64,000 nt of DNA. Source: Alsobacter metallidurans (GTDB lineage: Bacteria > Pseudomonadota > Alphaproteobacteria > Rhizobiales > Beijerinckiaceae). Location: the NCBI RefSeq assembly GCF_014636935.1, contig NZ_BMES01000001.1, positions 909,383-973,382 on the forward strand, read 5' to 3'. The notes below the pieces were generated by a model. The model was given only the letters and a program-made list of their open reading frames with translations, made no database searches and was not told the DNA's origin. Position numbers and translations under genes: made by a program. Positions within the stretch are counted from its first letter, which is position 1; each line of letters starts with the position of its first letter. Below are positions 16,262 through 25,783 of this stretch, one piece after another.

Positions 16262-16330
16262 GCCCAGCCTTGGCGATCCTCGACCGGACGCACTGGGTGA
16301 GGCACGCGACGCTCGCTGGCCAGGTCTGCT

Positions 16331-17641
16331 CTACAACTCCGGGGGAAGGGTGGACCGCCTCCTGGGGCCGAACCGCTTCAACGGGCGCGCCACCCCGAGG
16401 CCATGAAGATCAATCTGGCGCGCGGTGCTGCGATCCTGGTTGTCCAGGCCGGAGTTTTGAATGTTTTTGTCGAGATGGCTCAAGTAACGACGGACGGCGT
16501 CGCGCCGCTCCGGAGTGCTCGCGATCTGCTGCAGCATCAGCATCGAAACCCTGAGCCGGCGCAGAACCTGGACGGAGCCCGACCCAAACTGGCGGATTTC
16601 GTCAAACGAAAGCGCCAGAAGGTCTTCCCAGCTCGGCAGAGGCACGAACAGCCGCGGCGCGCCGCTCGCCCCGGTGACCCAGATGTCGTCCAGCTCCATC
16701 TTCGCCATGCGGCGCAAGAGATCGTCGATCTGGTCGAGAGCCTGAACCGCCGTGGTCGGATCATTGATCGCCGGCGACAAGGCCTTGATGGCGATATCGA
16801 CGAGCAAACGGATCGGCCACTCGGGATCCTGGTCGAAAGTGCGCTCCCGACCGAGATGAACGGCGGCCTTGATGAGGGCTTCGTTCACGTCCTGGATCAC
16901 GGCGCCGGACGCGTGGATGTGCAGAATCGGGCTACCTTCGACGAGCGTGTTCCCAACCCCGCACGCCATCACGAATACTGCGCCGGCGCGATCGGCCTCG
17001 TCGACCAGGGCCTTGATGTCGAGCCGCAGGATGCTGCTCGGGCTTCCCGCATAGGTCAGCGTGCGAAGTGGAGGTCCCATATCGGCGACGAGGGGCGCAG
17101 CCTGCTGGTTTCTGATGGCCTGCGGTCCGGAATAAACGGAGCTGGATCTGGCCAATACGGCCCGTCCCTGGTCGCCGATCAGACAAAGAACCTCCGTGAT
17201 CTGCAGACCCGAAAGGCTGTGCACGAGCAGTACGAAAGCCAGCATGCTGGCCACCAGGAGGCCGACCACCATCAAGGTGGATATCAACGGCGCCGAGCCG
17301 CTGCCCGCTCTGTCCGTCCACATCATCACCGCCATCGCGTACGCGAAGGTGGCCATGAACACCCCGAGAGCGTGGTAGAGCCCGGGCCGGGAAGCGAACC
17401 AGAGCACCAGTCGCGGCGAATAGGCGATTGCGCTGAACTGCACCATCACGAAGGCGATCGAGAATACGATTGCCGTCATGGCCAGCATGCCGGAAGCCGT
17501 CGCCGACAGGAAAGCGGTCGCCGACGCAGCTGACATCCCGTGCACCAGCTCTGGCGCCCAGGCCCTTTCGAGCCTCGGAATGACGGCGGCGGCCGAGACG
17601 CTCGCGGCCGTGTACGCAGTCGGGATAAGCCACAGGCGCAT
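16331..17641 (-). CDS. DUF2254 membrane protein
   Basis: A 436-residue predicted inner-membrane protein with four N-terminal helices (about residues 5-160), including AMTAIVFSIAFVMVQFSAIAYSPRLV, and a soluble C-terminal half with DIAIKALSPAINDPTTAVQALDQIDDLL. These are the hallmarks of DUF2254. Function is unknown. The start codon lies 3 bp after the stop of the upstream membrane-protein gene, so the two form an operon. It is convergent with the Usp gene. Confidence 0.85.
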   Translation of the reverse strand: MRLWLIPTAYTAASVSAAAVIPRLERAWAPELVHGMSAASATAFLSATASGMLAMTAIVFSIAFVMVQFSAIAYSPRLVLWFASRPGLYHALGVFMATFAYAMAVMMWTDRAGSGSAPLISTLMVVGLLVASMLAFVLLVHSLSGLQITEVLCLIGDQGRAVLARSSSVYSGPQAIRNQQAAPLVADMGPPLRTLTYAGSPSSILRLDIKALVDEADRAGAVFVMACGVGNTLVEGSPILHIHASGAVIQDVNEALIKAAVHLGRERTFDQDPEWPIRLLVDIAIKALSPAINDPTTAVQALDQIDDLLRRMAKMELDDIWVTGASGAPRLFVPLPSWEDLLALSFDEIRQFGSGSVQVLRRLRVSMLMLQQIASTPERRDAVRRYLSHLDKNIQNSGLDNQDRSTARQIDLHGLGVARPLKRFGPRRRSTLPPEL

Positions 17642-17644
17642 GCG

Positions 17645-18340
17645 TCAGGTTTCCGGGACGAAGGGCGGAGGGCTCGTGTCGTCGCACGCGACGGTCCCGG
17701 GGTCGGTCAGCCGCCATTGCCGCACCAGAATGGTGACGCTGACGGTCAGGACCCAAATGGGAAACAGGAACAAGGTCCATGAGACGGATTGGCTGGCCAG
17801 CAGCACGGTCAACCCCAGGGCATATCCCAGGATGGCGGTCCAACGGGCCGTGAACCCGGTCCGGATGATCATGGACGAGGCCGTGAACATGAACACCGCG
17901 GCCATCTTCATGGCGTAGACGCTCGTCAGGTCGTAGGTCAGCGAGCGCGCCAGCTTGAAGGTGGGGCTGTCCACGAAAGCGGGGTCTTCAGCCGCGAACA
18001 GGATCGAGCTCGTCGCCGCCGCGGCGACGAAGATCAGGCCGACAAAGAGGACGCCGCTGCCAAGGAAAACGGTCGCGAACAGCTTGTCCTCGTTCGGCCC
18101 AAGCCGGTCGCGGAGGACGCCGATGAACCACAGGAAGGACACGCCGGCGACGGGGATCAGCTGCAGCGCGAAATGAACCGCGTGAGCCTTTGCCTGCGCC
18201 CATCCCCCCTTGTCGCTGAGGCGGGGCTCGATGGCTTGAAGGAGGATTGCGAACGCGGCCAGCATGAGTAGCGCGAATACGATGCCCGCCAGAGCGGCCG
18301 CCTTCGGGGTCTTGTGCGTTGCAGGCGTCGGCCCGACCAT
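17645..18340 (-). CDS. Multi-pass membrane protein, unknown
   Basis: A 231-residue protein from the ATG at 18340, which has GGGAG 9 nt upstream; a longer frame from 18415 adds an Arg-rich piece without a ribosome site. About six hydrophobic helices are visible (AALAGIVFALLMLAAFAILL, FALQLIPVAGVSFLWFIGV, ATVFLGSGVLFVGLIFVAAA, and three more near the C-terminus). The tail is short and soluble. I do not recognise a family. It is tightly coupled to the DUF2254 gene and probably works with it. Confidence 0.75.
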   Translation of the reverse strand: MVGPTPATHKTPKAAALAGIVFALLMLAAFAILLQAIEPRLSDKGGWAQAKAHAVHFALQLIPVAGVSFLWFIGVLRDRLGPNEDKLFATVFLGSGVLFVGLIFVAAAATSSILFAAEDPAFVDSPTFKLARSLTYDLTSVYAMKMAAVFMFTASSMIIRTGFTARWTAILGYALGLTVLLASQSVSWTLFLFPIWVLTVSVTILVRQWRLTDPGTVACDDTSPPPFVPET

Positions 18341-18626
18341 CGAGAGCTCCCAACCAGACGCCACACCGCGAGTAGGCCGCCGATCGGTGCGGCTTGGAAT
18401 CCGGCCAGCCCGCAATCATCCCCAAGTCGCCGACCCATCAGTCGCCAGGCGGAGCTCGACGGCAGACGAGCTCGGCCTTGGCCGTTGGCCGCGACCCGGC
18501 GCGGATGAGCGCGCGGAGCTCGACGCGCACCCTGGTTCAAATACCGCGTCCACGGCCTGACCGACTGAGCGTGATCAGTTTCAGTCCAGGCTCCGTCCAT
18601 CGCCGCGACCTGCGGGTCGATTGGCC

Positions 18627-19574
18627 TTACCGCCCGCCGGAAAACGCCAGAGACGTACGCGACATCGTGTCGGAAATCTTCTGCGCCAGGTTCGCTTGCG
18701 TCTTGGGGGGCAGCTCCGCGCCGTTGTCGATCGTCTGGTGCTCGATCCAGAGGATCTGGCCGCTTCGCGCGTCCACCAATCGCGCCGTCAGGACGCCACC
18801 CTTGGACGACATGACCACGTTCCCCTCGATCACGTACCGGACGTTGAAGCGGGTCCAGGCTGAACCCCGGGGTTCGTCGGGCGCTTGGCTTATCGCCTCG
18901 CGGCCGAGGATCCGCAGGTCGCTGAAGGACGCCAGCTGATCGATCAGCTGTTCCGAGAAGCCCTTGGCAATCTGCTCCGCCGACGCGTCGCCCCTCTGGG
19001 CGACAAAAGGCGTGACCGCCACCAGAGGCTTCAACGAAGACGAGTTGGGCCCGTACTGACCATCGTCCCACACCCAGAACGGGACGAGCGTCGCCAGCAG
19101 AGCCACCACGGCGGCCGCTACGGCGACGCTCCATCGCATCCCGTTGGATCTCGGCCGCGCTCGCATCGCGAGTTGATGGTGAGACGGTTCGTAACCTTTC
19201 TCCTCCGGGCAGGTTTCATGCTCGTCGCACCCGACGTAACCCTCCTCGGTCCGCTTCTGGAAAGCAGGAACGTAGCCGCCACGCGGCACCGAGATCACGA
19301 TGGGATCGTCCTTGCCAGCCGAATGGTAATAGCGTTCCAGCGCGCGCCTGAGGCGTCCGGCCTCGATACGGACCACGGGGTCGATCTGCCCGTCGAAAGA
19401 TGCCGGCCGGTCAAACACCGCCAGTGCGATCGAGTAGGCTTTCAGGCGCGCGTCCGAGCCCTCCAGCTTTTCGCAAACGATGTAGCGAAGGAACCGCGTG
19501 AGACGCTTGGATCTGCGGAAATCACTGCTGCCGCAGATCTTTTCCACGTAGGTTTCGACGAGTGGGCGCTCCAA
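18627..19574 (-). CDS. Membrane-anchored wHTH-like/TolB-N-type protein
   Basis: A 315-residue protein. The first ~105 residues (RFLRYIVCEKLEG, then PVVRIEAGRLRRALERYY and VISVPRGGYVPAF) match the N-terminal domain seen on many rhizobial adenylate cyclases and TPR proteins. One transmembrane helix follows (about 147-168). The C-terminal part, LVAVTPFVAQRGDASAEQIAKGFSEQLIDQLA and VIEGNVVMSSKGGVLTARLVDARSGQILW, is the TolB-N/FlgO-like periplasmic fold. The frame opens at a TTG without a good ribosome site; a strong GGAGGAGG-ATG at 19603 is in another frame, so a one-base frameshift near the start is possible. A signalling role is inferred. Confidence 0.7.
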   Translation of the reverse strand: MERPLVETYVEKICGSSDFRRSKRLTRFLRYIVCEKLEGSDARLKAYSIALAVFDRPASFDGQIDPVVRIEAGRLRRALERYYHSAGKDDPIVISVPRGGYVPAFQKRTEEGYVGCDEHETCPEEKGYEPSHHQLAMRARPRSNGMRWSVAVAAAVVALLATLVPFWVWDDGQYGPNSSSLKPLVAVTPFVAQRGDASAEQIAKGFSEQLIDQLASFSDLRILGREAISQAPDEPRGSAWTRFNVRYVIEGNVVMSSKGGVLTARLVDARSGQILWIEHQTIDNGAELPPKTQANLAQKISDTMSRTSLAFSGGR

Positions 19575-19856
19575 TTCGTGAGCTTCGCTTCGAGAACGGT
19601 CATAACGCCTCCTCCATTTCTCAATAGATTAGGAGGCGACCATTCTGGCATTCAATCCGACGAAATACTAACAGTTACATCTAAATCGTTCGGATGGCGG
19701 CTGTAACGATCCTGCAATGCTTTGTAATATCGTAGTAACAATCTGTCACATTTGGTCGTAATCATCCCAATTTTCGCCGGAGACTGAAACAGCGGCCGGA
19801 CCCACGCCGAGGCAAAGCGCGAGGGTCGGGCCCGACCGCTCTAACTCGCAGTCATC

Positions 19857-20468
19857 CTAGCGGCGCCGCACATGCCGGGCCGCGTGCGTCACATGTGCTG
19901 CCCGGTAGTGGGCGACCCGGTAGCGGGAGCCCCGGTGATAGACCGGCCGGTGATAGCCGGCCCGGTAATAGGACCTGCCCACATAGCGGGGTCCCACATA
20001 GGCGCGCCGGTAATAGACGCTGCGCGGATAATAATGCCGGTAAACCACGACGCGCGGCGCATACCCGTAGTCGTAATAAGGCGTGCCGTAGTAGACGTCG
20101 CCCGCATACGGATATGCATAGCCTGCGTCGTAATACGGGACGCCGTAGCCGTAGCCGTATCCATAGCCCGTGCCGGCCAGGGCCGACCCGACCAGGAGGC
20201 CTGCGACGCCGGCTGCGCCGACGCCCCAACCCCAGCCGGGACCCCAGCCCGCGTGTCCCCAGCCACCGCCGTAATAGCGGCCATAATAGCGGCCACCGCC
20301 GTAATAGCGGCCGCCACCCCAATGGCCGCCACCCCAATGGCCGCCGCCGCCCCAGTGGCCGGCTCCCCAATGACCGTGGCCGCCGCCCCACCTCGCGGAG
20401 GCGGGCGACAAGGAGAGGGGGCTGAAAAGCAAAGTCGACGCGAGGATAAGGAAAGCGATCTTTCTCAT
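19857..20468 (-). CDS. Secreted Gly/Tyr/His-rich protein
   Basis: A 203-residue protein with a signal peptide ending ASA and a GGAGGT ribosome site. The mature part is low-complexity: an early GGGHW/GGGRYYG repeat zone, a short glycine-alanine hydrophobic helix (AAGVAGLLVGSALAG), a YGYGYGY stretch and a basic Tyr/Arg/His tail. Such proteins are common and uncharacterised in Rhizobiales envelopes. The opposite strand is also open because of the repeats, but only this frame has a signal and start. It lies downstream of DUF2950 and DUF3300 genes on the same strand. Confidence 0.7.
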   Translation of the reverse strand: MRKIAFLILASTLLFSPLSLSPASARWGGGHGHWGAGHWGGGGHWGGGHWGGGRYYGGGRYYGRYYGGGWGHAGWGPGWGWGVGAAGVAGLLVGSALAGTGYGYGYGYGVPYYDAGYAYPYAGDVYYGTPYYDYGYAPRVVVYRHYYPRSVYYRRAYVGPRYVGRSYYRAGYHRPVYHRGSRYRVAHYRAAHVTHAARHVRRR

Positions 20469-20626
20469 CGTAACCTCCGTTAGCCAAGCAACCGAGCCCG
20501 GATCGCGCGGCTTGGCCTCATCAGGCCGAGTCGCGCTGTTCAGTTCTCGCGCAGCAGCGCTTAAATCGGCGGCGTTTCGCCCTGGCTACACATGGTTCGC
20601 TCCAAAACTGAAGGCGGGGCTCGACT

Positions 20627-21538
20627 CTACTGCACGAGACGCCAGCCTTTGCCGGGATCGTAGGCGCTCATCGCGGACGCGCGCGCGGCCGTTTCCAAGC
20701 CGAGATCCTGCTCGAAGATCTTGCCCTGCTGGTTGCAGATGAACGTCATTACGCCCGTCCTGCCCCAGTCGGCCGGATAGGCCACGAGACCGAAACCCGC
20801 GATCATATGGCCGTTGATGACATAACTATGAGCGCCCCCCGGTGCGGCCGGCCCCTGGGCTTTGAGCACGCGGAAATAATAGCCGCGATACGGTTCGCGG
20901 CCAGCCTTCACGGCCGTGGACGCCTGGAACAGGCGGTCGTCCAGGGGACTGACGTCACCCTGGGCGGTGGACTCCCAATACAAGCCGTCTCGCTTGCCCG
21001 GCGTACTCACGATGCGCTGGGCGTACTCGGCCACCTCGTCTTCGTCCCGGTCGAGGCGGAAGTACTCTTTCTGAGCCGCGACATAGGCCCGGCAGGCCTC
21101 CACCGCGCTGAGTTCGTTGAAGCCCACGGCGCGGTTGACGAGTTCCTCGCGTCCAGCCTTGAGGTCGAAGGCCCAGCCCGAAGCCTGTTTGACGATCGGG
21201 ATGGGAAACGGCCATGCCCGTCGGCCGAGCGCCATCACGCGCGTTGCGTCCCCCGCGGGCTGCAGGTCGACGGACTCGGCCGCCGCCGTCCGAAACGCCG
21301 CGATCCGGCGCTGATCCTCCGCCGCATCCCCGGTGCTGATCAGGTCGCGCGCCCCGGGACCGAACAGCTGGTCGAGGTCGCCGGGCCGAGGCTGCTCCGT
21401 CGCCTTCACCAGAGCGCGCGCCGCCTCTTCGGGGGATGCGAAAATCTGCTGGGCGGAGACTGCGGTCGCCGCCATGCTGAACGCCAGGGCTGCAGCGCCA
21501 ACGCGGCGAAGCCTGGACGGCGTCATCGAAACCCTCAT
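20627..21538 (-). CDS. DUF2950 secreted protein
   Basis: A 303-residue exported protein; start chosen at the ATG 21538 because AGGAG lies 7 nt upstream (an ATG at 21544 is too close to it). Signal peptide ends VSA. The body QIFASPEEAARALVKA, then LDQLFGPGARDLISTGD and the C-terminal GAHSYVINGHMIAGFGLVAYPADWGRTGVMTFICNQQGKIFEQDLG are diagnostic of DUF2950. Function unknown. It starts 24 bp after the DUF3300 gene, and the two families are often neighbours, which suggests a joint envelope role. Confidence 0.88.
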   Translation of the reverse strand: MRVSMTPSRLRRVGAAALAFSMAATAVSAQQIFASPEEAARALVKATEQPRPGDLDQLFGPGARDLISTGDAAEDQRRIAAFRTAAAESVDLQPAGDATRVMALGRRAWPFPIPIVKQASGWAFDLKAGREELVNRAVGFNELSAVEACRAYVAAQKEYFRLDRDEDEVAEYAQRIVSTPGKRDGLYWESTAQGDVSPLDDRLFQASTAVKAGREPYRGYYFRVLKAQGPAAPGGAHSYVINGHMIAGFGLVAYPADWGRTGVMTFICNQQGKIFEQDLGLETAARASAMSAYDPGKGWRLVQ

Positions 21539-21562
21539 CGTCATTCTCCTGGTGTCCGGACG

Positions 21563-23038
21563 CTAGCGACGGCGACCGCCTCCGCCGCGCCCCCCGCCTC
21601 CGCCTCCGCGCATGCCGCCGCCCCCGCCGCGCATGGCGGAGCCGCCTCCGCGCATGCCCGAGCCGCCTCCGAAGCCGGCTTGGGCGCGGCTGGACGCGCC
21701 ACGGGCGCCGAAGGACGCTGCTCCTCGGCCCATGTCCATTCCGCCAAAGGCGGTCGGTGGGCGCACCGGCTGCGCTGGCCGCGCCGAAGGGGCTTTGGCG
21801 ACGGGCTTTGGCCGCGCCGCCGGCTTTTGTGATGTCGCCGGCCGCTGCGCGGCCTGGCCGCCCCGCTCCGCAGGGCGGGTCTCGGCGCGCGGGCGCGCAG
21901 ACGCGGCCGCGCCCGCAAGAGCGCCGCCCGCGGCGGCTGCGCCGATCCCGCCGGCGCCCGGCCGCCCATCCCGGGCGGGGAGTGCCGCGGGGCGCGGACC
22001 GCCGGGCCCGTCGCCGGGCCGTACGCCGGCTCCGGGCGCAATGGGCCGGCTCAGCCCCGGCTTGCTGCCTTGGCCGGGGCGGTAGCGGTCCGGATCCGGC
22101 CGCCACGGCTTGGCGTTGCCGACCAGATTGCCGCCCCCGATGTTGATGTCGTTTCCGATGTTGATGGCGCCGCCTCCACCGGGCCGCAACCCCGATCCGG
22201 GCGCGCCGGGCAGCCCGCCGGGCGGCCTCACGCCGGGTGGACGCGGAGGGGGCGGCCGATATCCGGGGTAGCCTGGCCAGACCGGGGGATAGACGACGCC
22301 CGTTCCCCAGTTCCAGGATGCGTTGTTGACCAGGGACCCGACCACCACGCCGGCGCCGAACCCGATCAGGCCGGCTCCGACCGCCGAATAGCCCGGGTCG
22401 TAGACGGTGGTCTCATAGGCAGGCACGTAGACGACCTCGGGGTCGGCCGGCTCGATGACGATCTCGGCTTTTCCGCTCTCCTGCCGGCGCGTGACCGTCT
22501 GCTCTTTGGACGACTTCAGGGCCCCGGTCTTTTCGGCGGCGGCTCTCAGGGACTGGATGACCTGGGCGACGTCATTCGGCTGATGCACGAAAGCGTCGCC
22601 AAGGTCGCTCGTCCAATCCAGGTCGTCGTTCATGCGCCGGATCAAATCCGGAAACCGCAGCATCGCCTTGACGCTCGGATCCCAGTTCTGTGCGTCGGCG
22701 GCGGAGTAATCGCTTTTCTGGACGGCCGCCTTGTTGCGATCGAGCCATCGGGCGGCCTGCACGATCTCGAGCGGGTAGGCGGATGCGGGCAGCAACTGCG
22801 CAAGAAGCACATCGGGATACAGCGCAATCGGCTTCAGCAGCGTCTCCAGCTCGCTTCTGCTGAAAGCCTGCAGATTTGCTTGCCCGGACGCTTCGATGGG
22901 CGACGGTGGGCTGTTGACCGGCGCTGACGGACCGGAGGCGGGCGGCGTCGTGGCCGGCGCCGTTTGCGCTCTGATCTCCTGGCTTCCAGCTGCGAGCAGC
23001 AGCGTCAGGATGGAAACCGTGAACGGACGCGGAGTCAT
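21563..23038 (-). CDS. DUF3300 secreted protein with long Gly/Arg/Pro tail
   Basis: A 491-residue exported protein. The N-terminal half carries the DUF3300 core: LETLLKPIALYPDVLLAQLL, then YPLEIVQAARWLDRN, FPDLIRRMNDDLDWTSDLGDAF and PADPEVVYVPAYETTVYDPG. The C-terminal ~250 residues are low-complexity, ending in GGG/MRGGG repeats that suggest a disordered or nucleic-acid/surface-binding tail. GGAGG precedes the ATG. First gene of the DUF3300-DUF2950 pair; divergent from aspT-1 across a 226-bp region. Confidence 0.88.
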   Translation of the reverse strand: MTPRPFTVSILTLLLAAGSQEIRAQTAPATTPPASGPSAPVNSPPSPIEASGQANLQAFSRSELETLLKPIALYPDVLLAQLLPASAYPLEIVQAARWLDRNKAAVQKSDYSAADAQNWDPSVKAMLRFPDLIRRMNDDLDWTSDLGDAFVHQPNDVAQVIQSLRAAAEKTGALKSSKEQTVTRRQESGKAEIVIEPADPEVVYVPAYETTVYDPGYSAVGAGLIGFGAGVVVGSLVNNASWNWGTGVVYPPVWPGYPGYRPPPPRPPGVRPPGGLPGAPGSGLRPGGGGAINIGNDINIGGGNLVGNAKPWRPDPDRYRPGQGSKPGLSRPIAPGAGVRPGDGPGGPRPAALPARDGRPGAGGIGAAAAGGALAGAAASARPRAETRPAERGGQAAQRPATSQKPAARPKPVAKAPSARPAQPVRPPTAFGGMDMGRGAASFGARGASSRAQAGFGGGSGMRGGGSAMRGGGGGMRGGGGGGRGGGGRRR

Positions 23039-23175
23039 GCGGTAGCGCCTCCACCATGGAGCGCGGATCGAAGCATTCGGTGGCAGGCCCGAGAAGTTTC
23101 ATACGGTAAGGAGCGCGCGGACACTCGTCGGCGCCGAGGCAAACTCCCCCATCCTCACGTCAGAGGAAGGGCCGC

Positions 23176-23188
23176 TACTGTAAGAAAC
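23176..23188 (+). promoter_or_regulatory. Recurrent 13-bp element, copy 6 (TACTGTAAGAAAC)
   Basis: Twelve of 13 positions match the consensus TACnGTAAgATAC. It points to the first aspT gene, 76 bp before its start. A weaker related site (TACGGTAAGGAGC) lies at 23102-23114 in the same orientation. Confidence 0.5.
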
Positions 23189-23264
23189 TCATATCGGCTG
23201 TGGGGCGGGCGCATGGTGGGATCGGAGCGGCCCATGCAGCGGGCGCATCACCGGAGAAGCCGCC

Positions 23265-24959
23265 GTGCTCGACTGGATCCATGACTTTCTTGTCCGTTAT
23301 CCCGAGCTGACCCTCTTCCTGGTGATCAGCGCTGGATACTGGATTGGCGGCTTCAAGGTCGCGGGTTTTGGGCTCGGCCCAGTGACGGGCTCATTGTTCG
23401 CGGGCATCGCCGTGGGGCAGTTCGCAGAAACGCCAGTGTCGGGAACGCTGAAATCTTTTCTCTTCCTCCTTTTCCTCTTCGGTATCGGCTACTCGGTGGG
23501 GCCACAGTTCCTGCAATCGTTGAAGCGCGACGGCTTCAAGCCGGTGCTGTTAGCCCTGGTCTGCTCGGTGACGGGGTTGCTGGTCGCTGTCGCGGTTGCC
23601 CGATATCTCAAATTGGATCCTGGCTTCTCGGCAGGCCTCCTGTCCGGATCACTGACCGAGAGCCCTGCCATGGGAACCGCCACCGAGGCGATCAACCAGC
23701 TCCAGCTGTCGGACGCCGACAAGGCCCGCTATGTCGCCCACATGGCCGTGGCCGACGCGGTCTGCTACGTCTTCGGCGCGGCGGGGCTCATCCTGTTCTG
23801 CAGCGTCGCGGCTCCGACGCTGCTCAGGATCGACTTGCGCGAGGAAGCGATCGCGCTGGAGAAGAAGCTGGGCATTTCCCGGTTAACCCCCGGCGTCGTC
23901 TCGGCCTGGCGTAAATTCGAACTGCGCGCGTTTCCGCTGCCCGCGGGGTCGCCCCTGGTTGGCCGCCCCATCAGGGATGCGGAGGCCGGGGCGCGCGATC
24001 GCCGGCTGTTTGTCCAGCGCCTTCGCCGCGGAGAGCGCATCCTCGAAGCAGAACCGAGCCTCGTCCTCGAGGCCGGCGACATCCTGGCCCTTTCCGGACG
24101 CCGGGACATCGTCGTCGAGACGGTCGGGCCGCTGGCGGACGAAGTGGAGGACCAGGAACTCCTGGACTTGCCGATCTCCGCCGTCGACGTGCTCGTCCAG
24201 AGCCGGGACTTTGCCGGACGCAGCATCGAATCGGTCGCCCAGGAGGATTGGACGCGCAGCGTCTACCTGCGGTCCATGACGCGAGGCGAAGCCGAGATGC
24301 CGATCGCCCCCGGCGTGGTGGTCGAAAAAGGCGACATCCTGCGTCTGGTGGGGCCCGAAGAGGCCGTCCGACAGGCCGCAAAGCGCATCGGCGCCGTCGT
24401 GGCGCCCACGACGGCCACCGATTTCGTGGTGTTGGGCCTCGCCATATTTCTCGGCGGACTGGCCGGCGTGCTGATCGCATTCCCGATCGGCGGGGTGAAG
24501 ATCGCACTCAGCACCAGCGTGGGCACGTTGTTGGCGGGCCTTGCCGTGGGGCACCTGCGGACGCGCTATCCGCTGTTCGGTCGCATCCCGGACGGGGCGG
24601 TCAGCCTGATGACCGCGCTTGGCCTCGCCGCCTTTGTGGGAATGACCGGGCTACACGCAGGACCGGTCTTCTTCAAAGCCATAGCGGAAGCCGGCGTCGG
24701 ACTGCTGTTCGGCGGCATGATCGTGACTTTGGTTCCACCGCTCGTCGGGCTCTTCTTTGGCCGCTACGTGCTGGGCATGAACCCGATCCTGGTGCTCGGG
24801 GCGATCGCGGGCGCGCAGACCATGACGGCCGCGATGGCGGCCGTGCAGGAACGGTCGGGCAGCCCGGTCGCCGTGCTGGGCTACACGCCCGCGGTCCCGG
24901 TCGGCCACATCCTGCTCACCACCTGGGGGTCCGTGATCGTCAGTCTCACGGCCACATAG
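23265..24959 (+). CDS. AspT-type aspartate:alanine antiporter family transporter (copy 1)
   Basis: A 564-residue transporter with the AspT/YidE-YbjL layout: five N-terminal helices (FLFLLFLFGIGYSVGPQFLQSL and TESPAMGTATEAINQL are family marks), two TrkA-C/RCK-C domains in the centre (FPLPAGSPLVGRPIRD and ISAVDVLVQSRDFAGRSI), and five C-terminal helices ending MTAAMAAVQERSGSPVAVLGYTPAVPVGHILLTTWGSVIV. Characterised members swap aspartate for alanine or export succinate. The GTG start has GGAGAA 7 nt upstream. It is followed 19 bp later by a MarC gene. A paralogue lies at 29382. Substrate of this copy is uncertain. Confidence 0.88.
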   Translation: MLDWIHDFLVRYPELTLFLVISAGYWIGGFKVAGFGLGPVTGSLFAGIAVGQFAETPVSGTLKSFLFLLFLFGIGYSVGPQFLQSLKRDGFKPVLLALVCSVTGLLVAVAVARYLKLDPGFSAGLLSGSLTESPAMGTATEAINQLQLSDADKARYVAHMAVADAVCYVFGAAGLILFCSVAAPTLLRIDLREEAIALEKKLGISRLTPGVVSAWRKFELRAFPLPAGSPLVGRPIRDAEAGARDRRLFVQRLRRGERILEAEPSLVLEAGDILALSGRRDIVVETVGPLADEVEDQELLDLPISAVDVLVQSRDFAGRSIESVAQEDWTRSVYLRSMTRGEAEMPIAPGVVVEKGDILRLVGPEEAVRQAAKRIGAVVAPTTATDFVVLGLAIFLGGLAGVLIAFPIGGVKIALSTSVGTLLAGLAVGHLRTRYPLFGRIPDGAVSLMTALGLAAFVGMTGLHAGPVFFKAIAEAGVGLLFGGMIVTLVPPLVGLFFGRYVLGMNPILVLGAIAGAQTMTAAMAAVQERSGSPVAVLGYTPAVPVGHILLTTWGSVIVSLTAT

Positions 24960-24978
24960 GCAGGCCGGGAGCGAGAAC

Positions 24979-25644
24979 GTGCTCAAGAGCTTTCTGTTCG
25001 AACTTGCGACGCTTTTCGCGATCATCAACCCCTATGGCCTCGCCTTCGTATTCCTCCACCGGACCATGGGCCTATCCGATCGGGAACGCTCCGGCGTGGC
25101 CAAGCAGGTGGCGATCTATGCATTTTGCGTACTCATCGTCTCGAGCCTGGCTGGAACCCTGATCCTGGGCTTTTTCGGGATATCGATCCCCGCGCTGCGC
25201 ATCGCCGGCGGTCTCGTGGTGGGAGCAGCGGGCTGGAACCTGCTCAACGAGGCTCCGCTGAATGACGAGGCCCATGCATCCTCGAGCCAGTCGGCCGATG
25301 CAATCCGCGCGCAGGCCTTTTTTCCGCTAACCGTGCCTCTCACCACGGGGCCGGGCACGATCGCGACCGCCATTACGCTCGCGGCCAGCCGCGACCTAAG
25401 TCACGGTTGGAACCAGGGCTGGATCATCCCGCTGCTTTCGACGCTGACGGCGTCCTTCATCGTGGCGGTAGCCATCTTCCATGCCTACGCGCATGTGTCC
25501 CGCATGGCCCGCATTCTCGGGCCGGAAGGCACCAGCGTGATCATGCGTCTCTCGGCCTTCCTGCTGCTGTGCGTCGGCGTCCAGATCATCATCAACGGGG
25601 TGACCGGGATCACGATCCCGGGTCTGCAACCTCCGGCACGATAA
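24979..25644 (+). CDS. MarC family (UPF0056) membrane protein
   Basis: A 221-residue six-helix membrane protein: FLFELATLFAIINPYGLAFVF, GGLVVGAAGWNLL, and the family stretch AQAFFPLTVPLTTGPGTIATAI are typical of MarC. The role of the family is not established; early links to multiple antibiotic resistance were not upheld. GTG start with a GGGAG site. It is 19 bp downstream of aspT-1, so probably co-transcribed and under the same upstream element. Confidence 0.88.
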   Translation: MLKSFLFELATLFAIINPYGLAFVFLHRTMGLSDRERSGVAKQVAIYAFCVLIVSSLAGTLILGFFGISIPALRIAGGLVVGAAGWNLLNEAPLNDEAHASSSQSADAIRAQAFFPLTVPLTTGPGTIATAITLAASRDLSHGWNQGWIIPLLSTLTASFIVAVAIFHAYAHVSRMARILGPEGTSVIMRLSAFLLLCVGVQIIINGVTGITIPGLQPPAR

Positions 25645-25783
25645 CTGTCCGCCGGTTGGGGAGGGCTCCGCTGCCATGACGGCGGGCGAACTCCCGGCAT
25701 GAGGCCGGCAAAAGCCGATCGGCCCCCGGTGCTGTCGCGCCGGGAGCCGACCGAGGAACGGAGAAACGGAGACACCGGAGAGG

